Assembly: GCF_018138715.1 (NCBI RefSeq)
Contig: NZ_JAGSHX010000006.1
Coordinates: 5,208,001 to 5,272,000, forward strand
Length of the DNA stretch: 64,000 bases
Source of the DNA: Streptomyces asiaticus
Lineage (GTDB): Bacteria; Actinomycetota; Actinomycetes; Streptomycetales; Streptomycetaceae
Reading direction: 5' to 3'
In this document: piece after piece, positions 1-8,721 of the stretch
Layout: each line of letters opens with the position of its first letter
How positions within the stretch are numbered: the stretch's first letter is position 1
Program-made: the position numbers and the translations under genes
The notes under the pieces: generated by a model
What the model saw: the letters and a program-made list of their open reading frames with translations, nothing else
Database searches by the model: none
Told to the model about the DNA's origin: nothing

Positions 1-244
1 CACCCTGCTCACCGCCGCCTACATGCTCATCGTCGTACGGCGCGTCTGCATGGGCGACCATCCGATCGAGCCCGGCACCGGGACCGGGGCCGAGCGGCCC
101 GCCCTGGCCGATGTCCACGGCCATGAATTCGCCGCCTGGAGCCCCCTGGTGGCCCTCACCGTCCTCGCCGGACTGTGGCCCGCGGCCCTCCTCGGCCTCA
201 CCGACCCGGCCGTGCAGCAGCTCCTCGCGGGAGGCACCCGATGA
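1..244 (+). CDS. nuoM: NADH-quinone oxidoreductase subunit M, C-terminal end (partial)
   Basis: This is the last 80 or so codons of a frame that enters from upstream. The residues include a hydrophobic stretch (LTVLAGLWPAALLGL) near the C-terminus, which fits the last membrane helix of the antiporter-like subunit NuoM of respiratory complex I. The stop codon overlaps the ATG of nuoN in an ATGA arrangement, so the two are translationally coupled, as is usual at the 3' end of nuo operons. The identification rests mainly on the tail sequence and on the nuoN neighbour, because the conserved antiporter core lies outside the window. Confidence 0.85.
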   Translation, partial: TLLTAAYMLIVVRRVCMGDHPIEPGTGTGAERPALADVHGHEFAAWSPLVALTVLAGLWPAALLGLTDPAVQQLLAGGTR

Positions 245-1800
245 CTCCGAACGCCTCGAGCCTCGCCACGAGCCTCGTCCAGTCCGTCGACTGGCTCGCC
301 GTCGCACCGCCCACCATCGCGGCCCTGGCCGGCCTCGCCGTCCTCGTCGCGGACCTCTTCCTGCCCGAGCGCAGGAAGCACCTGCTGGGCTGGGGAGCGA
401 TAGCGGGACTGGCTCTCGCCGTGCTCGCCCTGCTGCCGCTGCTGGACGGCGACCGCTCCACCTTCTGCCTGACCACCGGCGCCCACGCGTGCAGCTACAC
501 GGCCGACACCTTCGCACTCGTCATCCAGTTCCTGGTGCTCGGCGGGGCGCTGCTCACCGCGCTGCTGTCCTTCAGCGCCCTCGACGATCTCAAACTCCCC
601 GCGGGCGAGTTCTGGTTCCTGCTGCTGTCCTCCGCCTCCGGGGCGGCCCTGCTGCCCGCCTCCCGCGATCTGGCCACCCTGGTCATCGCCCTCGAAGTGG
701 CCTCGCTCCCGGCCTTCGCCCTCGTGGGCCTGCGCCGCGGTGACCGCCTCTCCTCCGAGGCCGCGCTGAAGTTCTTCCTCTCCTCGGTCACCGCGACCGC
801 CGTGATGCTGCTCGGCGTCAGCTTCGTCTACGCAGCCACCGGCAGCCTCCACCTGTCCCGGATCGCCGACGCCCTCACCCATGTCGACCCGCGGCTGGAC
901 ACGCTCGCCCAGGCGGGCGTCGTGCTCACCCTGGTGGGCTTCGCGTTCAAGACCGCCGCCGTGCCCTTCCACTTCTGGGTGCCCGACACCTACGTCGGCG
1001 CGCCGGTGCCCGTCGCCGCGTATCTGTCCGTCGTCGGTAAGGCGGTCGGATTCTCCGGCCTCATCCTGGTGACCGTCCTCGCCTTCCCCTCCTACGCCGA
1101 TGTGTGGGGCCCGGCCGTCGCCGTCCTGGCCGCCCTCACCATGACCGCGGGGAACGCCGCGGCGCTGCGCCAGCGCCCGGAGCGCGCCTTCAGCGCCGTA
1201 CGGCTGCTCGCCTGGTCCTCCGTCGCCCAGGCGGGCTATCTGCTGGTCCCGATCGCCGCGGCCGGCTACGCCGACTCAGGCGGGGACGCCTCCCGCGCCA
1301 TCGGCTCCACGGTCGCGTACGCCCTGATGTACGCGGTCGTGAACCTCGGCGCGTTCGCCGTGGCCGCCCTGGTGGCCCGTACGAGCCCGGCCAACCGGCT
1401 CACCGACTACCGCGGCCTGTACGCGGCCCGTCCGGCCGCCGCCCTGGCCCTGGCCTTCTTCCTGCTGTGCCTGGCCGGGCTGCCCCCGGGCGTCATCGGC
1501 CTCTTCGCCAAGGTGACCGTCTTCTCGGCGGCGGTGGACGCGGGGCTGGGCTGGCTCGCGGTGGTGATGGCGCTGAACGTGGTGGTGGCGCTGTACTACT
1601 ACCTCCAGTGGACGACGGTGCTCTTCCGCACCCCGGAGCCCGCCGCGGCGACGGAGCCCGCGCCCGCCGCCGGGGCGGCCATCACCCGCCCCCGCGCCGT
1701 CCCCCTTACGGCCGCCATCGCCCTCACCGCGGCCGCCGGAATCGCCCTCTCGGGAGCGCCGCAACTCGTCCTCCGTTTCGCCTCGAGCACCCTGCTGTAG
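241..1800 (+). CDS. nuoN: NADH-quinone oxidoreductase subunit N
   Basis: The 519-residue product is a polytopic membrane protein with about 14 predicted helices. It matches the proton-antiporter-like family (Proton_antipo_M) that pumps protons in respiratory complex I. Family-like features are the central [16 protein letters not shown] segment, with the lysine and the HFW motif, and a second block [14 protein letters not shown] with its lysine in a late helix. The ATG was chosen because it overlaps the nuoM stop (ATGA), giving coupling and an N-terminus of normal length; an upstream GTG/ATG in frame would run into nuoM. It is the last gene of the nuo operon here, and a GC-rich hairpin follows the stop. 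Confidence 0.95.
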   Translation: MTPNASSLATSLVQSVDWLAVAPPTIAALAGLAVLVADLFLPERRKHLLGWGAIAGLALAVLALLPLLDGDRSTFCLTTGAHACSYTADTFALVIQFLVLGGALLTALLSFSALDDLKLPAGEFWFLLLSSASGAALLPASRDLATLVIALEVASLPAFALVGLRRGDRLSSEAALKFFLSSVTATAVMLLGVSFVYAATGSLHLSRIADALTHVDPRLDTLAQAGVVLTLVGFAFKTAAVPFHFWVPDTYVGAPVPVAAYLSVVGKAVGFSGLILVTVLAFPSYADVWGPAVAVLAALTMTAGNAAALRQRPERAFSAVRLLAWSSVAQAGYLLVPIAAAGYADSGGDASRAIGSTVAYALMYAVVNLGAFAVAALVARTSPANRLTDYRGLYAARPAAALALAFFLLCLAGLPPGVIGLFAKVTVFSAAVDAGLGWLAVVMALNVVVALYYYLQWTTVLFRTPEPAAATEPAPAAGAAITRPRAVPLTAAIALTAAAGIALSGAPQLVLRFASSTLL

Positions 1801-1805
1801 GCACC

Positions 1806-1842
1806 CTCGCGGGCCCTCGTGGGTCACCCCCACGGCCCCCGC
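1806..1842 (+). terminator. Probable terminator of the nuo operon
   Basis: A GC-rich hairpin directly after the nuoN stop: GCGGG...CGTGGG, loop TCAC, then CCCACG...CCCGC. No U-tract follows, which is common for Streptomyces terminators. Confidence 0.5.
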
Positions 1843-1865
1843 GGGCCCGCGCCCATGTGCACAAG

Positions 1866-1892
1866 GGAACTGGTGCCCTTCGCCTGGCGTTG
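1866..1892 (+). promoter_or_regulatory. Sigma-R-type promoter upstream of htpX
   Basis: GGAAC (1866-1870) and GTTG (1889-1892) are separated by 18 nt. This matches the consensus of the thiol-oxidative-stress ECF sigma factor SigR (GGAAT-N18/19-GTT). From memory, htpX belongs to SigR/SigH-type regulons in actinomycetes. The transcription start would fall near 1897-1900, giving a leader of about 70 nt. The GGGAAC box is also the left arm of an inverted repeat that pairs with 1928-1944. Confidence 0.6.
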
Positions 1893-1969
1893 ACTTTTTC
1901 AGGAGGGTCCACTGGAAGGTGGAGACACCAGGCAAAGGGTTCCCCTGCGGCACATCGGGAGGGCACACC

Positions 1970-2836
1970 GTGCACCGCCGGCACAACGGGCTGAAGACCG
2001 CCGTACTCCTCGGTGGTCTGTCCGCGCTCATCATCGTCATCGGCAGCCTCTTCGGCCGTACCGGACTGATCATCGCGGTGATCGTCGCACTCGGGACCAA
2101 CGCGTACGCCTACTGGAACAGTGACAAGCTGGCCCTGCGCGCGATGCGCGCCCGCCCCGTCAGCGAGTTCGAGGCACCAGGGCTGTACCGGATGGTGCGC
2201 GAGCTCTCCACGGCCGCCCGCCAGCCGATGCCCCGGCTCTACATCTCCCCGACCGAGGCCCCCAACGCCTTCGCCACCGGCCGCAACCCCCGTAACGCGG
2301 CGGTCTGCTGCACCGACGGCATCCTGCGGCTGCTGGACGAGCGCGAGCTGCGCGGGGTCATCGGCCATGAGCTCAGCCATGTCTACAACCGCGACATCCT
2401 GATCTCCTCGATCGCGGGCGCGCTCGCCAGCGTCGTGATGTTCCTGGTGAACTTCGCCTGGCTGATCCCCATGGGCCGGTCCGACGACGACGAGGGCCCC
2501 GGCTTCCTCGGCATGCTGCTGATCATGATCCTCGGCCCGCTCGCGGCCTCCATCATCCAGCTCGCCGTGAGCCGCTCCCGCGAGTACGAGGCGGACGCCT
2601 CCGGCGCCCAGCTCACCGGCGACCCGCTGGCCCTCGCCAGCGCCCTGCGCAAGCTGGAAGCGGGCACCAAGCAGCTTCCGCTGCCGCCCGAGCCCCGTCT
2701 GGAGACCGCCAGCCATCTGATGATCGCCAACCCTTTCCGCGCCGGTGAGGGCATGGCCAAGCTCTTCTCCACCCACCCGCCCATGCGCGAGCGCATCGCC
2801 CGCCTCGAGCAGATGGCAGGAGGCCGCCGACCGTGA
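1970..2836 (+). CDS. htpX: M48-family membrane zinc metalloprotease HtpX
   Basis: The 288-residue product has two N-terminal transmembrane segments (about 10-28 and 32-48), the zinc motif HELSH at 133-137 and a downstream glutamate ligand in [10 protein letters not shown] near residue 203. Two further helices lie between them. HtpX degrades misfolded or damaged membrane proteins with its active site facing the cytoplasm. The GTG at 1970 is preferred because GGGAGGG sits just upstream and because the N-terminus ([14 protein letters not shown]) matches actinobacterial HtpX. An ATG at 1919 would add 17 unconserved residues. The next gene overlaps by 4 nt (GTGA). The promoter upstream is sigma-R-like, implying induction by thiol oxidation. 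Confidence 0.95.
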   Translation: MHRRHNGLKTAVLLGGLSALIIVIGSLFGRTGLIIAVIVALGTNAYAYWNSDKLALRAMRARPVSEFEAPGLYRMVRELSTAARQPMPRLYISPTEAPNAFATGRNPRNAAVCCTDGILRLLDERELRGVIGHELSHVYNRDILISSIAGALASVVMFLVNFAWLIPMGRSDDDEGPGFLGMLLIMILGPLAASIIQLAVSRSREYEADASGAQLTGDPLALASALRKLEAGTKQLPLPPEPRLETASHLMIANPFRAGEGMAKLFSTHPPMRERIARLEQMAGGRRP

Positions 2837-3225
2837 AAACGCTCCTGAATCTGATCTGGCTGATCTTCTCCGGCATCTGGATGGCGATCCTCTATCTCCT
2901 CGCCGGGGTCCTGCTCTGCCTCACCATCATCGGCATCCCCTTCGGGATCGCCTCCTGGCGCATCGCCGGCTTCGCCCTGTGGCCCTTCGGCCGCACCGCC
3001 GTCCCCCGCCGCGACGCCGGGGCCCCCTCCTGCGTCGGCAATGTCCTCTGGCTCATCCTCGCGGGCTGGTGGCTGGCGCTCGGCCACCTCGTCACCGGCC
3101 TCGCCCTCTGCGTCACGATCATCGGCATCCCCCTGGGCCTGGCCAACTTCAAGCTCATCCCGATCTCCCTGGCCCCCCTCGGCCACGAAATCGTTCCCAC
3201 CGACCAGCCCTTCGCCCACCGCTGA
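2833..3225 (+). CDS. YccF domain-containing membrane protein
   Basis: The 130-residue protein consists of two similar hydrophobic halves, each with the signature (L)C(L/V)TIIGIPFG / [10 protein letters not shown], the hallmark of the YccF (DUF307) inner-membrane family. The family function is not established. The GTG start overlaps the htpX stop (GTGA), so it is translationally coupled to htpX and presumably shares its sigma-R-type promoter, suggesting a membrane-stress role by association only. Confidence 0.85.
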   Translation: MKTLLNLIWLIFSGIWMAILYLLAGVLLCLTIIGIPFGIASWRIAGFALWPFGRTAVPRRDAGAPSCVGNVLWLILAGWWLALGHLVTGLALCVTIIGIPLGLANFKLIPISLAPLGHEIVPTDQPFAHR

Positions 3226-3324
3226 CCGGGGACGCCGTCAACACCAGCCGACAACACAAGCCGACAACACCAGGGGCGGCACGGCCATGCCGCACCGCCC
3301 CTGCCGCACCGGTCCGGGCGCCGC

Positions 3325-3813
3325 CTACCGGTAGTTCACGAACTGCACCGCGAAGTCGAGGTCCTTGCCCTTGATCAGGGCGATCACGGCCTGAAGGTCG
3401 TCCCGGCTCTTGGAGGTCACCCGCAGCTCTTCGCCCTGCACCTGCGCCTTGACCCCCTTGGGGCCCTCGTCGCGGATGATCTTGGCGACCTTCTTCGCGT
3501 TCTCCTGCGAGATCCCCTCCTGCAACGAGGCGAAGATCTTGTACTCCTTGCCCGACGCCTGCGGCTCGCCCGCGTCCAGCGCCTTCAGCGAGATCCCGCG
3601 CTTGACCAGCTTGGACTGGAAGACGTCGAGGATCGCCTTGACCCGCTCCTCGGAGTTGGCTCGCATCTCGATCCGCTCGCCCGACCACGCGATCGAGGCG
3701 CCGACGTTCTTGAAGTCGTAACGCTGGGAGATCTCGCGGCTCGCCTGGTTCAGGGCGTTGTCGACCTCCTGCCGCTCGACCTTCGAGACGATGTCGAAAC
3801 TGGAGTCGGCCAT
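3325..3813 (-). CDS. YajQ family nucleotide-binding protein (UPF0234)
   Basis: The 162-residue protein starts [23 protein letters not shown] and contains [13 protein letters not shown] and a C-terminal [26 protein letters not shown] end, both typical of YajQ. Members bind nucleic acid or nucleotides, and in Xanthomonas a YajQ protein was shown to bind cyclic di-GMP; the role in Streptomyces is unproven. The start at 3813 follows a GAGGAGCC ribosome-binding site at good spacing. Upstream in-frame codons to 3927 lack such a site and are not conserved-looking. It converges with the htpX-yccF unit. Confidence 0.93.
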   Translation of the reverse strand: MADSSFDIVSKVERQEVDNALNQASREISQRYDFKNVGASIAWSGERIEMRANSEERVKAILDVFQSKLVKRGISLKALDAGEPQASGKEYKIFASLQEGISQENAKKVAKIIRDEGPKGVKAQVQGEELRVTSKSRDDLQAVIALIKGKDLDFAVQFVNYR

Positions 3814-4002
3814 CTTGAGTTGGCTCCTCGTACGTAGATCCGTCAGTGGCACGGCCCAGCGGACCGCTCCGGCCAGCCTAGCGATCTCGGCCATGATCGA
3901 GAGGCGATCAACCGGGTGGCGAAGCACCCCCGCACATCAGGTATTGTTTACGTCGTTGCCAGGGAGCAGCGCCGCGAGAGCGGGGCACCTGGCCACATCC
4001 CA

Positions 4003-4084
4003 GGCGGTGTGCCCGAGTGGCCAATGGGAGCGGACTGTAAATCCGTCGGCTTAGCCTACCCAGGTTCGAATCCTGGCGCCGCCA
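4003..4084 (+). tRNA. tRNA-Tyr (anticodon GTA)
   Basis: It folds as a class II tRNA with a long variable arm. The acceptor GGCGGTG pairs with CGCCGCC, with A as discriminator. The GTA anticodon is at 4037-4039 between CGGACT and AATCCG, and the T arm contains GGTTCGAATCC. CCA is not encoded (the gene is followed by CG). A strong terminator follows. Confidence 0.97.
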
Positions 4085-4093
4085 CGCCAAAGA

Positions 4094-4135
4094 AACGGCC
4101 CCTGAACTGCGGAAACGCGGTCGGGGGCCGTTTTC
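4094..4135 (+). terminator. Rho-independent terminator of tRNA-Tyr
   Basis: The stem is CGGCCCC / GGGGCCG, with a nested CTGCGGAAACGCGG element and a trailing TTTTC. A closely similar copy, with a compensatory change at the closing base pair, occurs at 8636-8687 without a tRNA. Confidence 0.85.
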
Positions 4136-4395
4136 GTCGACAGGCGAGGATCACGCCCGGAATGGGCGATCCATCCCCCTGGGCCTCACCCGATCCCGCG
4201 TGCCGACCACCGTGTGTGGGGCAGGTGTGGGGCACGCTCAGGGATCATCCCCAGTTCGTCAGCGACGCATCGATCCGGGTGTCCGGCACGGCTGGGCCCC
4301 CTTTGCCCGCCGCACGGCGGTTACCGGGATGCCGGGTCCTGCTGCCGCGCCCGGGTGGGTGCGTCGCACCCACGCCCTGACGCAGGGGACCGATT

Positions 4396-4409
4396 TAGCG
4401 TGGTGGGCA
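4396..4409 (+). promoter_or_regulatory. -10 box of a probable leaderless promoter for the XRE regulator
   Basis: TAGCGT at 4396-4401 matches the Streptomyces vegetative -10 consensus and lies 7 nt before the ATG at 4409. The transcript would therefore begin at or next to the start codon. No clear Shine-Dalgarno sequence is present. The -35 region is not obvious. Confidence 0.45.
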
Positions 4410-5290
4410 TGGGAAGCGTGAATGAGCTCGGTGACTACCTGCGTGCCCGCCGGGCGATGATCACGCCCCGGGACGTCGGGCTGCCCGACGGCGCGGACCG
4501 GCGGGTGCCGGGGCTGCGGCGGGACGAGGTGGCGCTGCTGGCCGGGGTGAGCACGGACTACTACATCCGCCTGGAGCAGGGCCGTGAGCGGCATCCGTCC
4601 GAGCAGGTACTCCGGGCGATCGCCGGGGCACTGCGGCTGGACGGTGCCGCAGCCGGCCACCTGTTCCGGCTCGGGCTGCCCGTCATCGCCACCGCGGCCG
4701 CGGCGCCGACCGTCGCCGCGGAGCTGCTGCGGTTGATGGACGGCATGCGCGACGTGCCGGCCTTCGTGGTCGGCGCGGCGCAGGACGTGCTGGCGGCCAA
4801 CGCGATGGCGCGTGAGCTGTACCGCGGTTTCGCCCGGTACGACAACCTGCTGCGGATGATCTTCCTCGATCCCTTCGCGCGGGAGTTCTACGCCGACTGG
4901 GACAATGCGGCGCGCACCGCGGTGGGCAACCTGCGGGCGTCCTCCTCGCAGTTCCCGGGGAATGAGCGGATCGAACGGGTCGTCGGCGAGCTCAGTGTGC
5001 GCAGCCCCGCCTTCACCGGTCTGTGGGCGCGTTACGAGGTCCGTCCGCGCACGCGGGAAGACAAGCATTTCCGCCACCCTCACGTGGGTGAGCTGCGGCT
5101 GCACTTCGAGGCGCTGGCGGTCACCGGCGCCCCGGGCCAGCACCTGTCCGTCTACAGCGCGGAACCCGGCAGCGCCGGCGCCGACGCCCTGGCCCTGCTC
5201 CGTCGGTCGGCCGAGCAGGACTCGGCTCCCACCGGCCAGGGCACTCCGATACAGGACACTCCGGCAGCGGAAGGAGAATTCCGATCATGA
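4409..5290 (+). CDS. XRE-family transcriptional regulator with MmyB-like sensor domain
   Basis: This 293-residue protein has an N-terminal helix-turn-helix (about 5-80; [22 protein letters not shown]) followed by a C-terminal domain of the MmyB-like/PAS-like ligand-binding type (about 105-270; [21 protein letters not shown]). In Streptomyces such regulators usually sit next to the oxidoreductase genes they control. Here the stop overlaps the start of an aldo/keto reductase (ATGA), so the regulator is coupled to its probable target. The ATG at 4409 is preferred to in-frame GTGs at 4400 and 4403 because a TAGCGT -10 box leaves no room for a longer leader. It is the first gene of the block next to tRNA-Tyr. 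Confidence 0.9.
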   Translation: MGSVNELGDYLRARRAMITPRDVGLPDGADRRVPGLRRDEVALLAGVSTDYYIRLEQGRERHPSEQVLRAIAGALRLDGAAAGHLFRLGLPVIATAAAAPTVAAELLRLMDGMRDVPAFVVGAAQDVLAANAMARELYRGFARYDNLLRMIFLDPFAREFYADWDNAARTAVGNLRASSSQFPGNERIERVVGELSVRSPAFTGLWARYEVRPRTREDKHFRHPHVGELRLHFEALAVTGAPGQHLSVYSAEPGSAGADALALLRRSAEQDSAPTGQGTPIQDTPAAEGEFRS

Positions 5291-6186
5291 CCGCGTCTTT
5301 GTCCGACGCCGTCGGCACCTTCGAGGTGGCCGGCAAGAAAGTCACCCGCCTCGGCTTCGGCGCCATGCGCCTGACCGGGCTCGGGGTGTGGGGCGAGCCC
5401 GACGACCGCGAGGAGTGCGTCCGCGTGGTGCGCCGGGCCGTCGAACTCGGCGTGCGGCTGATCGACACCGCGGACTCCTACGGCCCCCACGTCAGCGAGG
5501 AGATCATCCGGCAGGCGATCCATCCCTACCCCGACGACGTGCTCATCGCGACGAAGGCCGGGCTGACCCGCAACGGCCCGGACACGATCGAGACCAGCGA
5601 GGGGCTGGTGCGCCTCGGCCCGAAGGCATGGCCGCCGGTCGGGCGCCCGGAGTACCTGCGCCAGCAGGCCCTGATGAGCCTGCGCCGGCTCGGCCTGGAC
5701 CACATCGACCTGTTCCAGCTGCACCGCGTCGACCCGAAGGTTCCGCTGGAGGACCAGGTCGGTGAGTTGAAGAGGCTCCAGGACGAGGGCAAGGTCGTCG
5801 CGATCGGTCTGTCCCAGGTCACCGTCGACCAGATCGAGCGGGCTCGCGCGATCGCCGAGATCGCCACCGTCCAGAACCGCTACAACCTCATCGACCGCGG
5901 CTCCGCCGACGTCTTGGACTACTGCACCCGCCACGGCATCGGCTTCATCCCCTGGGCGCCGGTAGCCGCGGGCGAGCTCGCCCGCCCCGGCGGCCCGGTC
6001 GACCGGATCGCGGCCGCCCACGGCGCCCGCCCGTCCCAAGTGGCGCTGGCCTGGCTGCTCGCCCGCTCCGAGGTCGTGCTGCCCATACCGGGCACCTCCA
6101 AGATCACGCACCTGGAGGAGAACCTGGCCGCGGCGACGCTGCGGCTGACCGACGCGGAGATCGACGAACTCACCCGAGCCGTCTGA
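5287..6186 (+). CDS. Aldo/keto reductase
   Basis: The 299-residue protein has the AKR barrel signature with the catalytic tetrad visible: Asp60 and Tyr65 in IDTADSYG, Lys90 in IATKAG, and His146 in FQLHRVD. The late [14 protein letters not shown] block binds the NADPH phosphate. Such enzymes reduce aldehydes and ketones or oxidise sugars; the substrate cannot be inferred. The ATG overlaps the stop of the XRE regulator gene and is preceded by GGAAGGAGAA, which is a strong ribosome-binding site. The alpha/beta hydrolase gene follows after 82 nt in the same direction. Confidence 0.93.
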   Translation: MTASLSDAVGTFEVAGKKVTRLGFGAMRLTGLGVWGEPDDREECVRVVRRAVELGVRLIDTADSYGPHVSEEIIRQAIHPYPDDVLIATKAGLTRNGPDTIETSEGLVRLGPKAWPPVGRPEYLRQQALMSLRRLGLDHIDLFQLHRVDPKVPLEDQVGELKRLQDEGKVVAIGLSQVTVDQIERARAIAEIATVQNRYNLIDRGSADVLDYCTRHGIGFIPWAPVAAGELARPGGPVDRIAAAHGARPSQVALAWLLARSEVVLPIPGTSKITHLEENLAAATLRLTDAEIDELTRAV

Positions 6187-6268
6187 CCGGCGCCAGGCGA
6201 GGCCGCCCCGAAGCCCTCCGCACCGCGGAGTCCCCCCATTCCATTCACCGAAGAAGGCGCCTCACGTC

Positions 6269-7063
6269 ATGCTGCTTCCCTCCGATGAGGCAGGCCGGGG
6301 ACGGCCCGTCGTCCTGCTGCACGCCCGGCCCACCGACCGCACCATGTGGGACGCCCACCTCCCGCCGCTCGCCGAGGCGGGCGTGCGGGCCATCGCCCTG
6401 GACCTGCCCGGTCACGGCGACGCGCTCGTGCCCGACCGCCACGAGGTGGCCCCCTGGTCGGACGTGCTCGACACGCTCGACCGCCTCGGGGCCGACCGCT
6501 TCGTCCTGGCCGGGAACTCGCTCGGCGCCCTGGTGGCGCTCCAAACCGCCGTCACGGCACCTGAGCGGGTGGCGGGCCTGGTACTGGTCGGGTACCGGCC
6601 CCACGACCAGCCCGCCTCCCCACGGCTGCGAGCCGCCTGGGACGCCGAAAGCGCGGCGCTGGCCGCCGGCGACCTGGACGCCGCGGTACAGGCCGGCGTC
6701 GAGGCGTGGACCTCGGCCGACGCGACCGACGAAGTACGGGCCCACGCCGCCCGAATGCTCCGCCGCCAGCTGACCGGCCGGCTGGCCCACGGCGAACCGC
6801 CACAGGCGGCGGACCCGCTCGGCACGGGCCCGGCGACGCTGCGCACGTTCACCGTCCCCGCCCTGGTCGGCGTCGGCGAACACGACATGCCGGACTTCTA
6901 CGAAGGCGGCGAGGGCCTGGCCCGTGACCTCGACGCGGGCCGGACCGTCGTCATCCCCGGCGCCGGACACCTCGCGCCGCTGGAACAGCCCGCGGCGTTC
7001 TGCGCCCTGCTGATGGACTTCGTCCGCCGCCTCCCGCGGCAGTCGTCGCCCGCACCCGGCTAG
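6269..7063 (+). CDS. Alpha/beta hydrolase
   Basis: The 264-residue protein shows the alpha/beta-hydrolase fold: a beta-strand-turn VVLLHARP, nucleophile elbow GNSLG with Ser84, the acid Asp206 in GEHDMPD, and His234 in GAGHLAPLEQP. It resembles small esterases/lactonases; the natural substrate is unknown. It is probably co-transcribed with the aldo/keto reductase. Its TAG stop overlaps the TAG stop of the convergent ANTAR gene (shared CTAG, 7060-7063), leaving no room for a terminator between them. Confidence 0.9.
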   Translation: MLLPSDEAGRGRPVVLLHARPTDRTMWDAHLPPLAEAGVRAIALDLPGHGDALVPDRHEVAPWSDVLDTLDRLGADRFVLAGNSLGALVALQTAVTAPERVAGLVLVGYRPHDQPASPRLRAAWDAESAALAAGDLDAAVQAGVEAWTSADATDEVRAHAARMLRRQLTGRLAHGEPPQAADPLGTGPATLRTFTVPALVGVGEHDMPDFYEGGEGLARDLDAGRTVVIPGAGHLAPLEQPAAFCALLMDFVRRLPRQSSPAPG

Positions 7064-7395
7064 AAGTCCGCCGACGTTGTCGGGGTTCTGGTCCGGCCCG
7101 TAGCGGCCGGGCGGGCCAGGGCCGCTTCCAGGGCCTGCTGGATGTCCTCGGGGAGCCGGCCGGAGTACGGCCACTGGACGATCTGTTCGGCGATCAGGCG
7201 CACCTTGGTGTTGGTGTTCTGGGACACCGTCCTGAGGACGTCCCAGCCCTGGCCCGGAAGCAGGCGGCCGTGGGTGATGACCACACCGATCGCCTGGTCG
7301 ATGACGGCGTGGGAGACCACTGCCCGCCGCAGCTGCCCGACTTCCTCCTCCAGGGCGGCGATCTCCTTGAGCAGGTCATCCCTCTCGACCGCCAC
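7060..7395 (-). CDS. Stand-alone ANTAR-domain protein
   Basis: The 111-residue protein begins with a short coiled coil (ERDDLLKEIAALEEEVGQLRRAV) that runs into an ANTAR RNA-binding domain (about 20-80; VIDQAIGVVITHGRLLPGQGWDVL and a three-helix bundle). ANTAR proteins bind tandem hexaloop hairpins in leaders and act as antiterminators. Most carry an input domain such as GAF or a receiver; this one does not, and nothing in frame upstream encodes one. The GTG at 7395 follows GAAAGG, so it looks intact rather than truncated. The target RNA is unknown. Confidence 0.8.
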   Translation of the reverse strand: MAVERDDLLKEIAALEEEVGQLRRAVVSHAVIDQAIGVVITHGRLLPGQGWDVLRTVSQNTNTKVRLIAEQIVQWPYSGRLPEDIQQALEAALARPAATGRTRTPTTSADF

Positions 7396-7515
7396 GTACT
7401 GCCTTTCGATCGGGAAGCGAGCCGCGGCGTCAATGGGCGATGCCGCAGCTGTCCACTCTTCAGAAGCGGGCCGGTCCGTGGCGATCCGGCAAACGCACGT
7501 CCAGGTGCCTTGCGG

Positions 7516-7572
7516 GACAGAAAACGAAGGCGAGGACAGAAAACGAAGGCGAGGGCGGCAAACGAAGGCGAG
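7516..7572. repeat. Three tandem 19-bp repeats
   Basis: The unit GACAGAAAACGAAGGCGAG occurs perfectly at 7516-7534 and 7535-7553. A third copy, differing in its first six bases (GGCGGC), is at 7554-7572. The array lies between the ANTAR gene and the end of the AraC-type gene, inside noncoding DNA and purine-rich on the plus strand. Confidence 0.9.
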
Positions 7573-7586
7573 GGCGGCCCGGGGGG

Positions 7587-8540
7587 TCAGCGGCGCAGCG
7601 TGGCGCCCGGGGTGGTGCGGTAGGTCTCGCGGTACAGGGCGGCGAAGCGGGCCGGGTGGAAGAAGCCCCAGCGGGTGGCGATGTCCGCCACCGTGGCGGT
7701 CTCGGGGGCGGCGGTCGCCAGGTCGTGATGGGCGTGTGCCAGGCGTACCCGGCGGACGTAGGCCATCGGCGTGGTGTCGAGGTGTCGGCGGAAGGCGTAC
7801 TGAAGGGCGCGGATGCTGACATGCGCGGCGGCCGCGATGTCGGCGACGGTAAGGGGCTCAGCGGCGTGGTCGTCGATATGGCTGAGCGCGCGCTGGAGCG
7901 TGTCGGGGTGGGCGTCGTTACGGTCGGACGCGGTGGGGTCGGTGAGCGCGGTGTTGGGGAAGGCCGTCAGCACGCTGCCCGCCAGGAGCTGGCTGACGGT
8001 GGCCCTGATCAGCGGCTGGTCGGCGATGGCGGGGTCGGCCAGGGCGTGGTCGCGCACATAGGCGATGGTGCGCCGCAGATGCCCGGCGGCGGCCGCGGAG
8101 TGCGGCCGGTGTCCGGTCAGCCGGACCGGCTGCGGGGTGCGCTGCTCGACGGTGGCGGCGACCTGGCTCAGCAGGGCGGGGTCGAGCATGGTGATGTTGT
8201 AGCGGGCGTTGCGGACCCGCCCCGAGTAGGGAAGGTCCGGCGGGGCGAGGGACACCACGTCGCCGGGGCCGAAGGCATCCTCGACACCGGGGTAGACATG
8301 GTCCTCGATGGTGCCGGTGTGGACGACGCACAGGCAGATCCTGCCGAGCGGGCTGACGGCGTAGCTCATGTCGAAGTCGAGATCGAGCTCGTCCACGGTG
8401 ATCGACTCGATGGTGTCGCGCCGGATCCGTGCCCGGTTCGCGCTCGGGGTGCTGCTGCCGATGCGCATTTTGGCGTAGGCCTTGCTGAGGAAGTCCTCGG
8501 TTCTCTCCAGGTCGTCACTGTCGAAGACCAGCGTGCTCAT
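7587..8540 (-). CDS. AraC-family transcriptional regulator
   Basis: The 317-residue protein has an N-terminal AraC-binding (cupin-like) domain and a C-terminal double helix-turn-helix (about 215-315). The DNA-binding part shows the usual pattern EPLTVADIAAAAHVSIRALQYAFRRH and a second helix with ATRWGFFHPARFAALYRETY. It is likely an effector-responsive activator. The start at 8540 (MSTLVFDSDDL) follows GAGGGCGAGG. Two longer in-frame starts at 8570 and 8585 lie close to the transcript start and are less convincing. The target is not evident; the neighbouring GH30 gene is upstream on the same strand. Confidence 0.9.
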   Translation of the reverse strand: MSTLVFDSDDLERTEDFLSKAYAKMRIGSSTPSANRARIRRDTIESITVDELDLDFDMSYAVSPLGRICLCVVHTGTIEDHVYPGVEDAFGPGDVVSLAPPDLPYSGRVRNARYNITMLDPALLSQVAATVEQRTPQPVRLTGHRPHSAAAAGHLRRTIAYVRDHALADPAIADQPLIRATVSQLLAGSVLTAFPNTALTDPTASDRNDAHPDTLQRALSHIDDHAAEPLTVADIAAAAHVSIRALQYAFRRHLDTTPMAYVRRVRLAHAHHDLATAAPETATVADIATRWGFFHPARFAALYRETYRTTPGATLRR

Positions 8541-8635
8541 GGCGACCTCGCCCTCCGGTGCCCAGGTCATATCGTCCTGGAGCACACATTACGGTCTGCT
8601 GACGGTGCGTCTCCCACTGCCGCCGTGCTCTGGCT

Positions 8636-8687
8636 GCCACGCCGAAGAGATGGCCCCTGAGCTCCGGGAAGGCGGTCAGGGGCCATT
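8636..8687 (+). terminator. Orphan copy of the tRNA-Tyr terminator region
   Basis: Aligned without gaps to 4081-4132, 43 of the 52 positions match, starting in GCCACGCC at the tRNA 3' end and running through the terminator stem. The closing pair of the stem is C-G in the tRNA-Tyr copy and T-A here, so pairing is preserved. No tRNA body lies upstream. It could be an attachment-site remnant or a copy of another tRNA's terminator. Confidence 0.6.
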
Positions 8688-8721
8688 GGTGTGCGGGCGG
8701 GGCCGCGTACCGGCACCGCGG

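Noticed and set aside
4136..4408. Possible integrase remnant or attachment site after tRNA-Tyr (GTGTGGGGCA repeated at about 4210-4230)
   Set aside because: The direct repeat is only about 10 bp and no frame encodes recognisable recombinase residues.
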